From NCBI GenBank assembly GCA_020072585.1, contig JAIQGL010000024.1, positions 1-64,000 on the forward strand: a stretch of DNA of 64,000 nucleotides. Reading direction: 5' to 3'. A model generated the notes under the pieces. That model saw only the letters and a list, made by a program, of their open reading frames with translations. It had not been told where the DNA came from and did no database searches. The stretch comes from Terriglobia bacterium. Lineage in GTDB: Bacteria > Acidobacteriota > Terriglobia > Terriglobales > Acidobacteriaceae. This document shows positions 11,401-20,462 of the stretch, in pieces. Each line of letters opens with the position of its first letter. Position 1 is the first letter of the stretch. The position numbers and the translations under genes were made by a program.

Positions 11401-14400
11401 TGCATCTGGCCACGCGGAAGACGGCACGCGATGCAGTGGACGCTGCGAGCGACCGCGCGGTGGCGGCCAGCAAGTACTCTCTGGGTGCAATCCAGTTGCG
11501 CCTGGAGGTGCTGGAAGCCCAGGGGCGGAAACAAGAGATGGCGACGTTGCTCCTTGCCGCTCTGGATAACAGCAACTCAGTGGAGACACTGGAGAGCATT
11601 GAGAACACAGCCAGGGAAAAATCTCTGGAAGCGGTCCGTCAGCATGCTTTGGAAAGGCAGGCTGCGGTCAGCACTGATCCCATTCGCCGGCTCGAACTGC
11701 GCTATGCGCTGGTGAATTTTTACGAACAGAAAAAAGACCTTGCCGCCGCGCAGCAAAATGTCGAAGCGCTGTACAAGGAAAATCCCAGGGTCATGGGCGT
11801 AGTCCGCTCGACCGTGGACTTCTATTGGCGCAACAAGCTGCAGCAGCGCGCGATTGATGTTCTGGCGCAGGCGGCAAAAGATTCCTACCCGGCGCTGAAG
11901 GCGCAGTTTACTTTTGAAGAGGCCCGCAAAATGACGGAAACGGGCCAATACGAACCTGCGCGCAAACTTCTGGCCGGGCTGCTGGCCGGCTCTCCCTATA
12001 ACGCTGAATATCTTGCCGCCACCGCGGAAACCTACGCGCGTGCCGGTGACCAGGCTGGTCTGCGCGATTTTTATCAGGAGAAAATCAAGCTCTTCCAGAA
12101 AGCAAGCATGGCGTCTGACGAGCGCAAGGAGCGGATCGCAGGACTACGTCGCGGGCTCATTCCCGCGCTTACTTCGCTGAAGGATTACGCCGGCGGCGTG
12201 GACCAGTACATCGAGATCATTAATGCCTATCCAGAAGACGCTGGCCTGACCGGTGAAGCGGCATTCTATGCGCAACGTTACCAGCGCAAAGAACAACTGC
12301 TCAACTTTTACGCAAAGACGGTTGCCGCTTCGCCCAAGGACTCTCGCTGGGCCGTGGTGCTGGCCAGAGCGCAAGCCAGCCTGGAAGATTTTGACGCTGC
12401 TGTTCGAACCTACGGGCAGGCGATCAAGGTCCGTCCTGACCGGACCGACCTGCTGACGGCGCGCGCCGCCATGGAAGAGCGACTCATGCGTTTCGACGAG
12501 GCTGCTGCCGACTACACGTCACTGTATGAACTTGCTTATCACGATGCCCGGTGGATGGAAAAAGTCGCGGAGATCCGTGCCCGGCAAAACAAGCCGGAAC
12601 AATCCATCCAGGCGCTCAAGACCGCATTAATCGATGGCCGTCCGGAAGCCCCGGGAAAATATTTCACGGCGGCGGAGCGGTTTGAAGGTTGGGGCATGCT
12701 GGCGCCGGCCCGCGAATACGCGGAAAAAGGCGTGGCTGTTGCCGAACAGGACCTGCTGGCAAACTCTGACAATCATGCCGGAGCGCAGACCTACACGCGC
12801 ATCATGACTCGTCTGCGACAGCAGGAAGCGGCCTATCAGAAGTTGCAGGCTGCCATGGCTGGAGCCAAACAACTTCCTTCTCTGGCGCAGCAAGTGGCGA
12901 AGAACGGGCTTGAAGCCGTTACCAACACCGAACTGAAGAAGAACCTTCTTGCCCGCCGTACCTCTACTGCGCGCGATGGACTGATGGCATGCATGCGCGA
13001 GATGGGCACGGCCGTGAACAAGTATTTCACGCCGGAAGAGCGCGCTGCGTTCGCAAAGTCACTGGAAACCAAAAGCGCCGCCATGACGCGCACTGAAGCC
13101 AATGACTACATTCTCCCTGCGGCGGAAAAGGCCGTAATACCAGAGCTACAGGTCAAGCTCATCACTGCGGCGCTGACAGCTCGGCCCATGGACGGCGCTT
13201 CTTCATCTGCGCTGGAATTTCTGCAGATTGACCGTTTGAAGCTGATGGAATTAGGTAAGCAATTGGAGCAGATCGCCGGCGCGGGCAGATCGACCCATAC
13301 AATCAGCTATCTGACACGAGCGCTGGAGATTTACGCAAAGGCCGGCAGTCCGGATGATGAATTGCGAGTCCTGGAAGCGATGAAGCAATATCAGGCGCTG
13401 GCGGGACGGCACCAGGAGCGCTACTTTGAGCTGCTGCTGGCCAGAAGCCCGCAACAACTCGTCCAGTTGGCGGCTCAACCGGATGGCCGGGGCGATGCCG
13501 CTGTGAATTTCCTGCTTGCCCACGCTGACGCCAAGCTGGTTTTGCCCGCAGTGGATGTGCGTAGCGCATCAGAGCCGGCGGTCTGGCGTTCGGCGTACAT
13601 CGCTCTTGCGGGGCTGTATTTCGCGGACGGGAGCGTGCCCGTACAGAACGCTTTCGCCACAGCTCTGGCGGATGGAACCATCGGCCAGCGCCTCTCCCGG
13701 ACGGGGGATCGCAAACAAGGTCTGGCCGGCGATGTGTGGTTCTACTATGGTTCCAGATACGGCGAATATCTGGGCACGGTGAAGAAAAGTGATCCTGAAG
13801 ATTTCCTTCCGGCGGAAATTGAGCATATGCCCACGCGCGCCGCAGCTTACTTCACCACCGCTCTCTACTATGAAGATTCCGGTGATCTGCCCCGTGCCGT
13901 TGCTGACTACCAGCATGTGCTCGACCTGAGTCCCGAACGCATTGACGTGCATAACCGGCTGGCAGGAATCTACTGGAAGCAAAAACATCAGGACCTTGCA
14001 CTCAACGAATGGAAGAGAGCGCTGGAGCTTCTAAAGGTCCAAACCACAACCGGCAAGACACAGGAGACGTTCTGGGGAGATTTTGCTGCCACCCTAACCA
14101 ATTTGGGAAGCCGCAAGCTGGTGCCGCAATTCCAGGCAGACGTCAATGAAGTCCTGCACAACTATGTGAAGAGAAACGGAACATATCGCGTCGATCCATT
14201 GCTGCGTAGCGTGTTGCCACGACTGGAAGGCCCAGCCGCAGCCACAACGCTTGTCCTTGAGCTTTCAACCGACGCGCCCGAGAAGATTTCTTTCCTACGT
14301 CAATTCGTTGCAGAGAACTCCACTCTCAAGCTGGACCAGGAGCCCATTTATCGCCGCCTGCTCGAGTTGCAACAGGACAAAGCCGATAAATCTGAAGGCG

Positions 14401-15782
14401 TGGCACACGAATATGCCCAGCAGGAGTTCGAGCAACTAGAGCAGGACTGGTTGCAGTATCTCCTGGACAACAAACAATATGAGCGCGTGCGCAGCGGGCT
14501 GAGCGCTCTGCCTGCGCCGATGTGGGAGCGTAAGCCGCAACTGTTTCAAATCCAGCTTAAGACGGCCGCGCAAACAGGCGGATTGGACGCCATCATAGCT
14601 GGCTACCGTGCCGATCCTGAGCATGCTCCGTCAGCGGAGGTGTTGCGAAAAACGGCGACGGACCTCCAACAATCCGGGGACAAGGCATCCGCGCGCAAGA
14701 TCCTGGAATTCGTTTTCACGCGTGAAATTGATAACCACAATCTGACCGTCCCCAACATGCTTGGTCTGGCCGATATCCGGCTGCAATCAGGTGATGTTGA
14801 GGGTGCGATGGCGCTCTTGCGGCGCATGACTCTGGTGGTTGGCAATCCGTTTGAAAATCATGATTCCGCAGCCACGCTGCTGATGCATGCCGGACATCCA
14901 ACAGAAGCCGCCGCTTTTCTTGATGAACTAGTCAGGGCTATTCCCTGGAATGCCAATTATCGCCTGCGTTTCTCACAGGCCCGCATTGCAGCCAAACAAA
15001 CCTCAGATGCTGCAAGCAAAGACTTGATCGCCGTGGCCTCTACTCCGCATATTTCTTACGACACACGGCTCAGCGCCGCCAGGTCTCTTTCCGGCGCTGT
15101 ACCAGATCTGGGCAGTAAAGAGCTGGACCTTATGGTGGAAGGCCGCCTGGCGAGTGTGACTGATGCCAACCAGCCATACTTCTTTGCCGCCCGCTTGAAG
15201 GCCGCGGAGAACGCTCCGGCCGCTGCACGCGTCGCACTGCTGCGCGCTGCGCTGGAAGATAATCCTGCGGGCCAGGCCGCTCGAGTTCCATTGCTAAAAG
15301 CGGCTACAGAGACGGGAGATTACTACCTAGCTATCGCAGCCATGAAGGCAGATCTGCTGAACGGACTGGAACCAGCGGCTGAATCTGAACCAGTCCCGAA
15401 TGCTGAAGATGAAACAAGCCCGCCCGATGGGCAAGCAGACGGTTCTGTGCTGGCGTTAGCTACGCTACCTGTGAAAGAACGCGCTGAAATCAGCCGCGAC
15501 ATGGGAATGGCCTTTGCCAGAACCGGTTCACTGGTACAAGCGTTGCCGTATCTGCAAAAAGCGTATCGATTGGAAGCCGATCCCGCGGTAAAGACGCAGA
15601 TCAATCAAGAAGTTCAGCAGATACGGTTGCTGCAAAGAAGGCGTGCTGCGAATCGTCTCCGGCGTCCCGATGTCCACTCAGAGCTTGAGCAGGAGCACAC
15701 GGTTCGTCCGCGCTTGCCTGAACCGGCACTGTCCAGCCCGCCAGATCAGCAAAGTCCCGTACGGAAAGGAGCCGGACTATGA
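8421..15782 (+). CDS. Giant tetratricopeptide-repeat protein (about 2450 aa)
   Basis: ORF track 8388..15782. TTG at 8421 follows AGGAGGTG (SD) at about 8409-8416 and precedes KLSRKTLAKASLLVVCVAAGLVAA (signal/TM). Many helical TPR-like repeats. Confidence 0.85.
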   Translation: MKLSRKTLAKASLLVVCVAAGLVAARAAMPEWIQNIEVRSLVEVAIFRTVPLPTGPITIRRPPAESVPALGELVKQHPQQADLYSLKALEEEQKLDFAAAEADWKLYLQNASDKAAAQTDLADFYHRRHQPKEEVNALSAAGRMPSPPSERFTAVADQRAWQAFERSFQVIQAQALGKNASIDQYNAWIARYPQEPGLYGRYFEFLLNEKDFKASADLIAKYHARFPNDEIFPTKARALLAYRQGSVEEGLAVYEKNFQPLWPPELITNYFDLLRETRSLRKFLDQAHAALARNPDDLNAAVRVFYYHQQQGNLQAAQQAITEYRLQKDSRNAAWTTQELYTFARLLDAVHLYPEAARYYFALYNSPGADAPEKALAGLANILLIAPEQQVRFGAGDISMYKDIATMDSGPGYLNGILSLILNTSSPAYHYSEEEQRALPYFHRSRTAELVALFDERFPSAASRAELHARLIEAYAGYGEDAAVLSAGSDFLAAFPSAPQRNQVALLMADSYARGGNTKAEFALYDTLLQELARKADGVPLGESQEPVGRVYQLVQPVTQRSGENDSDEGEQQSQSASRGADRAAFSVQKTATQSQVSGPRSAEYQHVLDRYISRLVSLRQVPAALTVWRQELDRNPNDPGLYEKFAAFLESNQLGTEEEAVFKRAIQQFQGTSWYHKLARWYLRKKRDQDLENLSQQVLKIFSGSDLEAYLRGVSGMPQQLDLRFNQLAHERFPHNLTFVHNLLALYQSKRFYNQVAWEGLLRQHWFADENLRNRFFEYLSRNAKLEAELQSLRSTVAANADWAVEAKSNPASARFIGEAELWRSHFEAGAPVICAVARQYPADAELGERASSVYRSLAYFDPKNTGPAVEIESNLLRSAPGDRQRLARIGDIYSDREQFAKAAPYWNKMPETEPGRAQSYEDAATVFWDYYFFEDALRLLNQGRSNLHDDTLYSYQVGAIYENKRDFTRAVAEYVKGALAAAPNPQSRERLLHLATRKTARDAVDAASDRAVAASKYSLGAIQLRLEVLEAQGRKQEMATLLLAALDNSNSVETLESIENTAREKSLEAVRQHALERQAAVSTDPIRRLELRYALVNFYEQKKDLAAAQQNVEALYKENPRVMGVVRSTVDFYWRNKLQQRAIDVLAQAAKDSYPALKAQFTFEEARKMTETGQYEPARKLLAGLLAGSPYNAEYLAATAETYARAGDQAGLRDFYQEKIKLFQKASMASDERKERIAGLRRGLIPALTSLKDYAGGVDQYIEIINAYPEDAGLTGEAAFYAQRYQRKEQLLNFYAKTVAASPKDSRWAVVLARAQASLEDFDAAVRTYGQAIKVRPDRTDLLTARAAMEERLMRFDEAAADYTSLYELAYHDARWMEKVAEIRARQNKPEQSIQALKTALIDGRPEAPGKYFTAAERFEGWGMLAPAREYAEKGVAVAEQDLLANSDNHAGAQTYTRIMTRLRQQEAAYQKLQAAMAGAKQLPSLAQQVAKNGLEAVTNTELKKNLLARRTSTARDGLMACMREMGTAVNKYFTPEERAAFAKSLETKSAAMTRTEANDYILPAAEKAVIPELQVKLITAALTARPMDGASSSALEFLQIDRLKLMELGKQLEQIAGAGRSTHTISYLTRALEIYAKAGSPDDELRVLEAMKQYQALAGRHQERYFELLLARSPQQLVQLAAQPDGRGDAAVNFLLAHADAKLVLPAVDVRSASEPAVWRSAYIALAGLYFADGSVPVQNAFATALADGTIGQRLSRTGDRKQGLAGDVWFYYGSRYGEYLGTVKKSDPEDFLPAEIEHMPTRAAAYFTTALYYEDSGDLPRAVADYQHVLDLSPERIDVHNRLAGIYWKQKHQDLALNEWKRALELLKVQTTTGKTQETFWGDFAATLTNLGSRKLVPQFQADVNEVLHNYVKRNGTYRVDPLLRSVLPRLEGPAAATTLVLELSTDAPEKISFLRQFVAENSTLKLDQEPIYRRLLELQQDKADKSEGVAHEYAQQEFEQLEQDWLQYLLDNKQYERVRSGLSALPAPMWERKPQLFQIQLKTAAQTGGLDAIIAGYRADPEHAPSAEVLRKTATDLQQSGDKASARKILEFVFTREIDNHNLTVPNMLGLADIRLQSGDVEGAMALLRRMTLVVGNPFENHDSAATLLMHAGHPTEAAAFLDELVRAIPWNANYRLRFSQARIAAKQTSDAASKDLIAVASTPHISYDTRLSAARSLSGAVPDLGSKELDLMVEGRLASVTDANQPYFFAARLKAAENAPAAARVALLRAALEDNPAGQAARVPLLKAATETGDYYLAIAAMKADLLNGLEPAAESEPVPNAEDETSPPDGQADGSVLALATLPVKERAEISRDMGMAFARTGSLVQALPYLQKAYRLEADPAVKTQINQEVQQIRLLQRRRAANRLRRPDVHSELEQEHTVRPRLPEPALSSPPDQQSPVRKGAGL

Positions 15783-17485
15783 GATCACGCAAAAAATTGT
15801 CTGTGCTTGGTTTGCTGGTGTTGTTCGTTACCGGCATCATTGGCTGGAGTCTTTTCCGTCCGCAGGCCGGACCGAAGCACACGCTCGATCAGATCATGCC
15901 GGAAGGTTCATTGCTCTACATTGAAGCCAAAGATTTTTCCGGGTTGCTGAAGGATTGGAACAGCTCTCCGGAGCGCGCTGAATGGCTTAAGAGCGACGAC
16001 TACCGGGTGTTTTCCAACTCCAGGCTGTTTCTGCGGCTGGGCCGCGCTTCAGACCAATTCGCCGCTGTGGCCGGGCTTCCGCCTGACATGAAATTTTTAG
16101 TCGATGCCGCTGGCAAGGAAAGCGCCGTGGCTGTGTATGATATTGGCAATCTTGAATTCCTGTACATTACCCGGCTTTCTTCAGGAGACTTCCTTCAGTC
16201 CGCGTTGTGGCAGTCACGCAATAAATTTCAGCCGCGCATGGCGGGCGGCAAACAGTTTTTCACGCGCAAAGACGAAGAATCCGGCCGCGTGGTTGCGTTT
16301 GCCATTGCGGACGACTATCTGATTCTGGGCACGCGTGAAGATCTGGTGGCAGGCTCACTGGAGTTGATGTCCGGCAGCAAAGGACACATGCTGAGCCAGG
16401 AGGGCTGGTATACGCAGGCCCGCACCGCCGCATCCGCCGTTGTGGGAGATCTGCGCATGGTGATGAACATGGAAAAGATCGCGGTAGCGCCGCACTTCCG
16501 CACTTACTGGATACAGAACAACATCACTGAAATGCAGAGCTATAGCAGCGCGATCTCTGATCTTTATCGTGAAGGCCAGGTGTATCGCGAAGAACGCGTA
16601 GTCTTGCCGAAGAAGCAGGGTGACGAAACTGCGCTGGCGCAATCAGCACAGGCGGCAACGAACTTACTGAGCGCTGTCCCCAAAGATTACGGTTTTTATC
16701 AGGTTGGGCCCACTGACGTAAAGGGCAGCCTGGCCGCTCTGGAGCAAAAGATCCTGGCGCCGCGGTTTGGCGCCGCTCGCGCAGAAAAGCTGGCTCCTCA
16801 GGTTCAGCTGGCCGGCGGCCAAACAGGCTCCGGTACTGATCTGGAAACCCGCATTGACGTGGAGCCGGCATCGCGTGTGACCAGGCTGAATGCCGCGGAA
16901 GTTTTGCAGATGCAATTGGAAAAGTGCGGTCCCCAGGCCCTTTTGGTGGTGCAGGCCAGCCGCAAAAATGCTGACGGCGTACTGATGAATATCCCTGCTG
17001 TTGTGGCGGTGGCTGCCGTGACAGAGTGGGATATTCCATCCATGCAGAGAGCGGTGCAGGAGATGATTGCGCCCGCGTTGACCACTGCGCGCCTGGGAGT
17101 GCAATGGCGAGAAGTGAAAGAAGCAGGCGGATATTATGAACTTGATGGGCTCTCACCGGTGCAGATGGCGGTGCGTGGCAAGGTGCTCTACCTGGCCAAC
17201 GATGCCGGGCTATTGAGTTCTATTTTGCAGACCAAAAATCAGTTGCTTTCGCAACCCGCAAGTTATGCTGCCGGCTTTAGCCATTCGCGCGAACGCCAGA
17301 ATTTCTATAAGTTCTCCAGCCTGGTTGATCAACCATCGGGAGGCCAGGGTTCGGAACCGCAATTCTTTTCGCAGAATATGGCTGGTTTCAGCCGCGCTTT
17401 TGCCAGGCTGGATTCAGAAGAGATCATTACACGCCAGACAAAGGATAAAATCCAACAGACGGTAACGTATCGTTGGATGCAATAA
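15779..17485 (+). CDS. Membrane-anchored conserved hypothetical protein (DUF3352- or DUF2138/YfaA-like; not resolved)
   Basis: 568 aa, N-terminal TM helix. Starts in an ATGA overlap with the stop of the TPR gene. Confidence 0.7.
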   Translation: MRSRKKLSVLGLLVLFVTGIIGWSLFRPQAGPKHTLDQIMPEGSLLYIEAKDFSGLLKDWNSSPERAEWLKSDDYRVFSNSRLFLRLGRASDQFAAVAGLPPDMKFLVDAAGKESAVAVYDIGNLEFLYITRLSSGDFLQSALWQSRNKFQPRMAGGKQFFTRKDEESGRVVAFAIADDYLILGTREDLVAGSLELMSGSKGHMLSQEGWYTQARTAASAVVGDLRMVMNMEKIAVAPHFRTYWIQNNITEMQSYSSAISDLYREGQVYREERVVLPKKQGDETALAQSAQAATNLLSAVPKDYGFYQVGPTDVKGSLAALEQKILAPRFGAARAEKLAPQVQLAGGQTGSGTDLETRIDVEPASRVTRLNAAEVLQMQLEKCGPQALLVVQASRKNADGVLMNIPAVVAVAAVTEWDIPSMQRAVQEMIAPALTTARLGVQWREVKEAGGYYELDGLSPVQMAVRGKVLYLANDAGLLSSILQTKNQLLSQPASYAAGFSHSRERQNFYKFSSLVDQPSGGQGSEPQFFSQNMAGFSRAFARLDSEEIITRQTKDKIQQTVTYRWMQ

Positions 17486-18309
17486 CCAAACGGAATCTTT
17501 TAACGGCTGTGATCCTTGTGCTCTGTGTTGGGCAGCGTGCCGTGCCCGCCTGCGCTCTATCCCAGGACCTGCACACACAAGCGGCCGCAGCTTTATTGGC
17601 GCGTGATTTCAACGATCCCGATCTGTCTTACCTCTTGCTGGATGAGAATGGGCAGGTCGTCGCCCAGCGCTGGGAGAACCCGGAGCGTGATGTGCCGGTT
17701 GGCTCTCTGGTGAAACCCTTTCTCGCCGCGGCTTACGGGCAGACGCATCCGGCTTTTCCAGAGTTTCGATGTACAGGAAAGAAGACCTGCTGGCTGCCGC
17801 GTGGACACGGAATGCTCCAGATTCGTGACGCGATTGCTTTTTCCTGCAACTCATATTTTCATCAGCTCGTCGCCAGCGCTGGTCCGGGCTTTACGCGGGC
17901 CCTCAACGGTTATGATTTGCACGGGGCGGCGGCGCTTCCGGAAAGTAGCCATGCTTTAAGTTCAGCTGCGCCTCTGGCGTTGGCGCAGGCGTATCTTGAA
18001 CTCACGCGTCACCCACACGACGCGAAGATTGCTCCCGTGCTGCAAGGGCTGTCGCTGTCGGCGCAAAAAGGTACTGGAAAGGCCGCTGGCGCCGAGCTGC
18101 CGCACATTTTTGCCCTAGCCAAGACCGGCACAGCGCCATGCACGCACCTAAAGAAAGCTCCGGGTGATGGGTTTGCCATGGTGATGGCTCCTGCTGATCA
18201 TCCGCGCACCGTGGTGTTGGTGAGGCTACATGGCAAACCTGGATTCATGGCCGCCGGCGTTGCCGGACGCATCATTGCCGCGGTAGAAGGAAGTGGGGCC
18301 GGCAAATGA
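17473..18309 (+). CDS. Secreted serine transpeptidase/beta-lactamase-fold-like protein (DUF2300/YfaQ-like candidate)
   Basis: TTG start. Signal peptide; SxxK in VGSLVKPF, SxN in AFSCNSYF, KTG in ALAKTGTAP. Confidence 0.7.
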   Translation: MDAITKRNLLTAVILVLCVGQRAVPACALSQDLHTQAAAALLARDFNDPDLSYLLLDENGQVVAQRWENPERDVPVGSLVKPFLAAAYGQTHPAFPEFRCTGKKTCWLPRGHGMLQIRDAIAFSCNSYFHQLVASAGPGFTRALNGYDLHGAAALPESSHALSSAAPLALAQAYLELTRHPHDAKIAPVLQGLSLSAQKGTGKAAGAELPHIFALAKTGTAPCTHLKKAPGDGFAMVMAPADHPRTVVLVRLHGKPGFMAAGVAGRIIAAVEGSGAGK

Positions 18310-19337
18310 AAAAAATCTGGATGGCCACAGCATGGGTTGTACTTGGCGTATGCGTCGCGCAGGCGCAGCAAAAAGAGGTCCGCATAGGAGTTTTGGGACT
18401 GTTTCATTCAAAACAGATTGTGGTTGCGCCTGTCCTGGGCCAGCCGCTCCAATGCAGCGCTGGTGGCGGACCATGGCCGGTACGCAATCAGATGTTGGTA
18501 GAGCTGGCAGTACCAAAGCTGAGGATTGCCGGTACAGACAACTCTCTCGACGGGCCGATTACGTGCGACAACAGCCAAGGCGGCGCCGCAGAGATTGTGG
18601 TGAGTGTGCCGGGAAAGATTTCGCGTCGCTATAGAGGCAAGTTGGAGATCAGGACGGAATCCCGCGAGCTGCGCGTTGTGGTGATTATGGCGCTGGAGGT
18701 CGCGGTGGCATCCATTGTTGCCGCTGAAAGTCCTTCCCATGCGCCCACGGAAGCGCTGAAAGCGCAGGCGGTGGCAGCGCGGTCCTATTTGCTGGCAGGG
18801 AAGGGGAGGCACAGCGGCTATGATTTTTGCGACACCACGCACTGCCAGTTTTTACGCGAGGCTCCCGCGCCCGGAACGCCCGCATTTCAGGCAGCGGCGG
18901 CCACCCGCGATCTCGTGCTGCGGTACAAAGAGGAAGTGTTTGCCGCTATGTATAGCAGGAGCTGTGGTGGCCAAACGCACACACTCAATGAACTTGGTAT
19001 TTCCACACGCGGTTATCCGTATTTTGGTGTTACCTGCGATTACTGCCTGCGCCATCCTGAGAAGTGGGTTGTACAGATTCAATCCGCGGATGCAGCGGGG
19101 CTGGCGCCAACAGAGAACTCACGCCTCAATCTTGCCCGCAAGCTGGGATGGAAGAGTGTGCCGAGCAACTCCTATTCATCGCGCGCACAGAATGGGGCCG
19201 TCGTGCTGGAAGGCGTTGGTGTAGGCCATGGAATCGGACTATGCCAGCGCGGTGGCGCGGATATGGCACGTCATGGCGCATCATTTTTGCAGATTCTCGC
19301 GCACTACTATCCCAACACTGAAGTGAAGCAATATTAG
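18306..19337 (+). CDS. SpoIID/LytB domain protein
   Basis: 343 aa. Signal peptide; ALKAQAVAARSYLLAG, CDTTHCQFL, SRSCGGQT, GHGIGLCQRGG motifs. ATGA overlap with previous gene. Confidence 0.88.
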   Translation: MKKIWMATAWVVLGVCVAQAQQKEVRIGVLGLFHSKQIVVAPVLGQPLQCSAGGGPWPVRNQMLVELAVPKLRIAGTDNSLDGPITCDNSQGGAAEIVVSVPGKISRRYRGKLEIRTESRELRVVVIMALEVAVASIVAAESPSHAPTEALKAQAVAARSYLLAGKGRHSGYDFCDTTHCQFLREAPAPGTPAFQAAAATRDLVLRYKEEVFAAMYSRSCGGQTHTLNELGISTRGYPYFGVTCDYCLRHPEKWVVQIQSADAAGLAPTENSRLNLARKLGWKSVPSNSYSSRAQNGAVVLEGVGVGHGIGLCQRGGADMARHGASFLQILAHYYPNTEVKQY

Positions 19338-19828
19338 CTGCCAAGCTTCGTGTTCAGAGCTTTTAGATATCCGTCCAAGGTGGCCGTGTGACCAAAGATA
19401 AAGCGTGACACGAAGCGAAACAGAGGATTGTAGACTTCGCCATCTTCAGTAATGGTGAGGGTGCAGGAGTTGCCTACAGGCACGATTTCATAAGTCCAGG
19501 CGCCCCCAAAAGGCAAGCTGGTGTCTGTGATCCGCGTAACCAGGTGACGCGGCGGCGTGGCTTCAACGGCCTCATAAGGAATCGTCTGGCCGTGCTTGTC
19601 TGTTTCACGCCACATGCGGTGGCCTTCGTGCGGAGGCAGCTCTTGATAGTTGGTAATCTCGGGCCGCCATGTTGGCGGACCTGAAATCAAGGCCCAAACC
19701 GTTTCTGCTGGATGATGCAGGGACACCGTGCGTGAGACCCGGTGTTTCTGCGGCAGAAGCGCCCCAATTACAACGACTAGAATCAAAAGGCCCGCAATCG
19801 CCAGCGCGACGACCAATAACCATTTCAT
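19334..19828 (-). CDS. SRPBCC (polyketide cyclase/dehydrase-like) membrane-anchored protein
   Basis: 164 aa. N-terminal TM then RTVSLHHPAETVWALISGPPTWRPEI. Confidence 0.75.
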   Translation of the reverse strand: MKWLLVVALAIAGLLILVVVIGALLPQKHRVSRTVSLHHPAETVWALISGPPTWRPEITNYQELPPHEGHRMWRETDKHGQTIPYEAVEATPPRHLVTRITDTSLPFGGAWTYEIVPVGNSCTLTITEDGEVYNPLFRFVSRFIFGHTATLDGYLKALNTKLGS

Positions 19829-20310
19829 GCATAGCTCCTGTTCTTCTTTACTCGCGTTTTTTTGTTCTGCATGGCCTTGTGTGCTGCATGGGCCAGAAGC
19901 CCAAGCCCGTGGAGTGCCTGCTTGCGCTCGTTGGCGCCGAGTTGTTCCAGCAAAGCATTGACCAGGGCCGGATCCAGCACGGATTTTTCTGACTTGATGC
20001 GTACTCCCGAGGGCGTCAACAAAAGATGGACTTGGCGCGCATCCTGTGTTGCTCTTTTGCGGACTACGTACCTTTGTCTTACGAGCCGATTGATGGTGAT
20101 CGACATGGTGGAAGCGGTTACTCCCATATGCCCCGCCAGCGTCCGCAGGTTCGTGGGTTCAATTTCATCCAGGTGGTCCAGAACGCTGGCCTGGTGCGCG
20201 CTCAGGACGGTATTACTCCGTGGATCGCGTACATGCCGGGTATGGCAGGCAAAGTAAATCTGCGGATAAAACGTCATGAGCTGGCGAACAGAGTCCTGCA
20301 TTTTCGGCAT
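19825..20310 (-). CDS. MarR family transcriptional regulator
   Basis: ORF extends to 20340 but ATG at 20310 (MPKMQDSV) is more likely. wHTH VLSAHQASVLDHL...TLAGHMGVTASTMSITINRLVRQRYVVRKRATQDARQVHLLLT. Confidence 0.85.
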   Translation of the reverse strand: MPKMQDSVRQLMTFYPQIYFACHTRHVRDPRSNTVLSAHQASVLDHLDEIEPTNLRTLAGHMGVTASTMSITINRLVRQRYVVRKRATQDARQVHLLLTPSGVRIKSEKSVLDPALVNALLEQLGANERKQALHGLGLLAHAAHKAMQNKKTRVKKNRSYA

Positions 20311-20320
20311 AATTATGATG

Positions 20321-20353
20321 AATATAGTTTGATTTGTCAAATCAAATTATATT
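20321..20353. promoter_or_regulatory. Near-perfect 33-bp palindrome, candidate MarR operator
   Basis: AATATAGTTTGATTTG-T-CAAATCAAATTATATT: 16-nt arms with one mismatch, immediately upstream of the MarR ATG and facing doxX. Confidence 0.75.
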
Positions 20354-20462
20354 CCCATAAACAAGAAAGCCGAAACCGCGCTGCTATGGCCCAATTAACG
20401 GGAGCCGCTGTTGTTATAATTCGTGAGCTTGCAATCTGCCCGCAACAAAAAGGACCTCAAGC

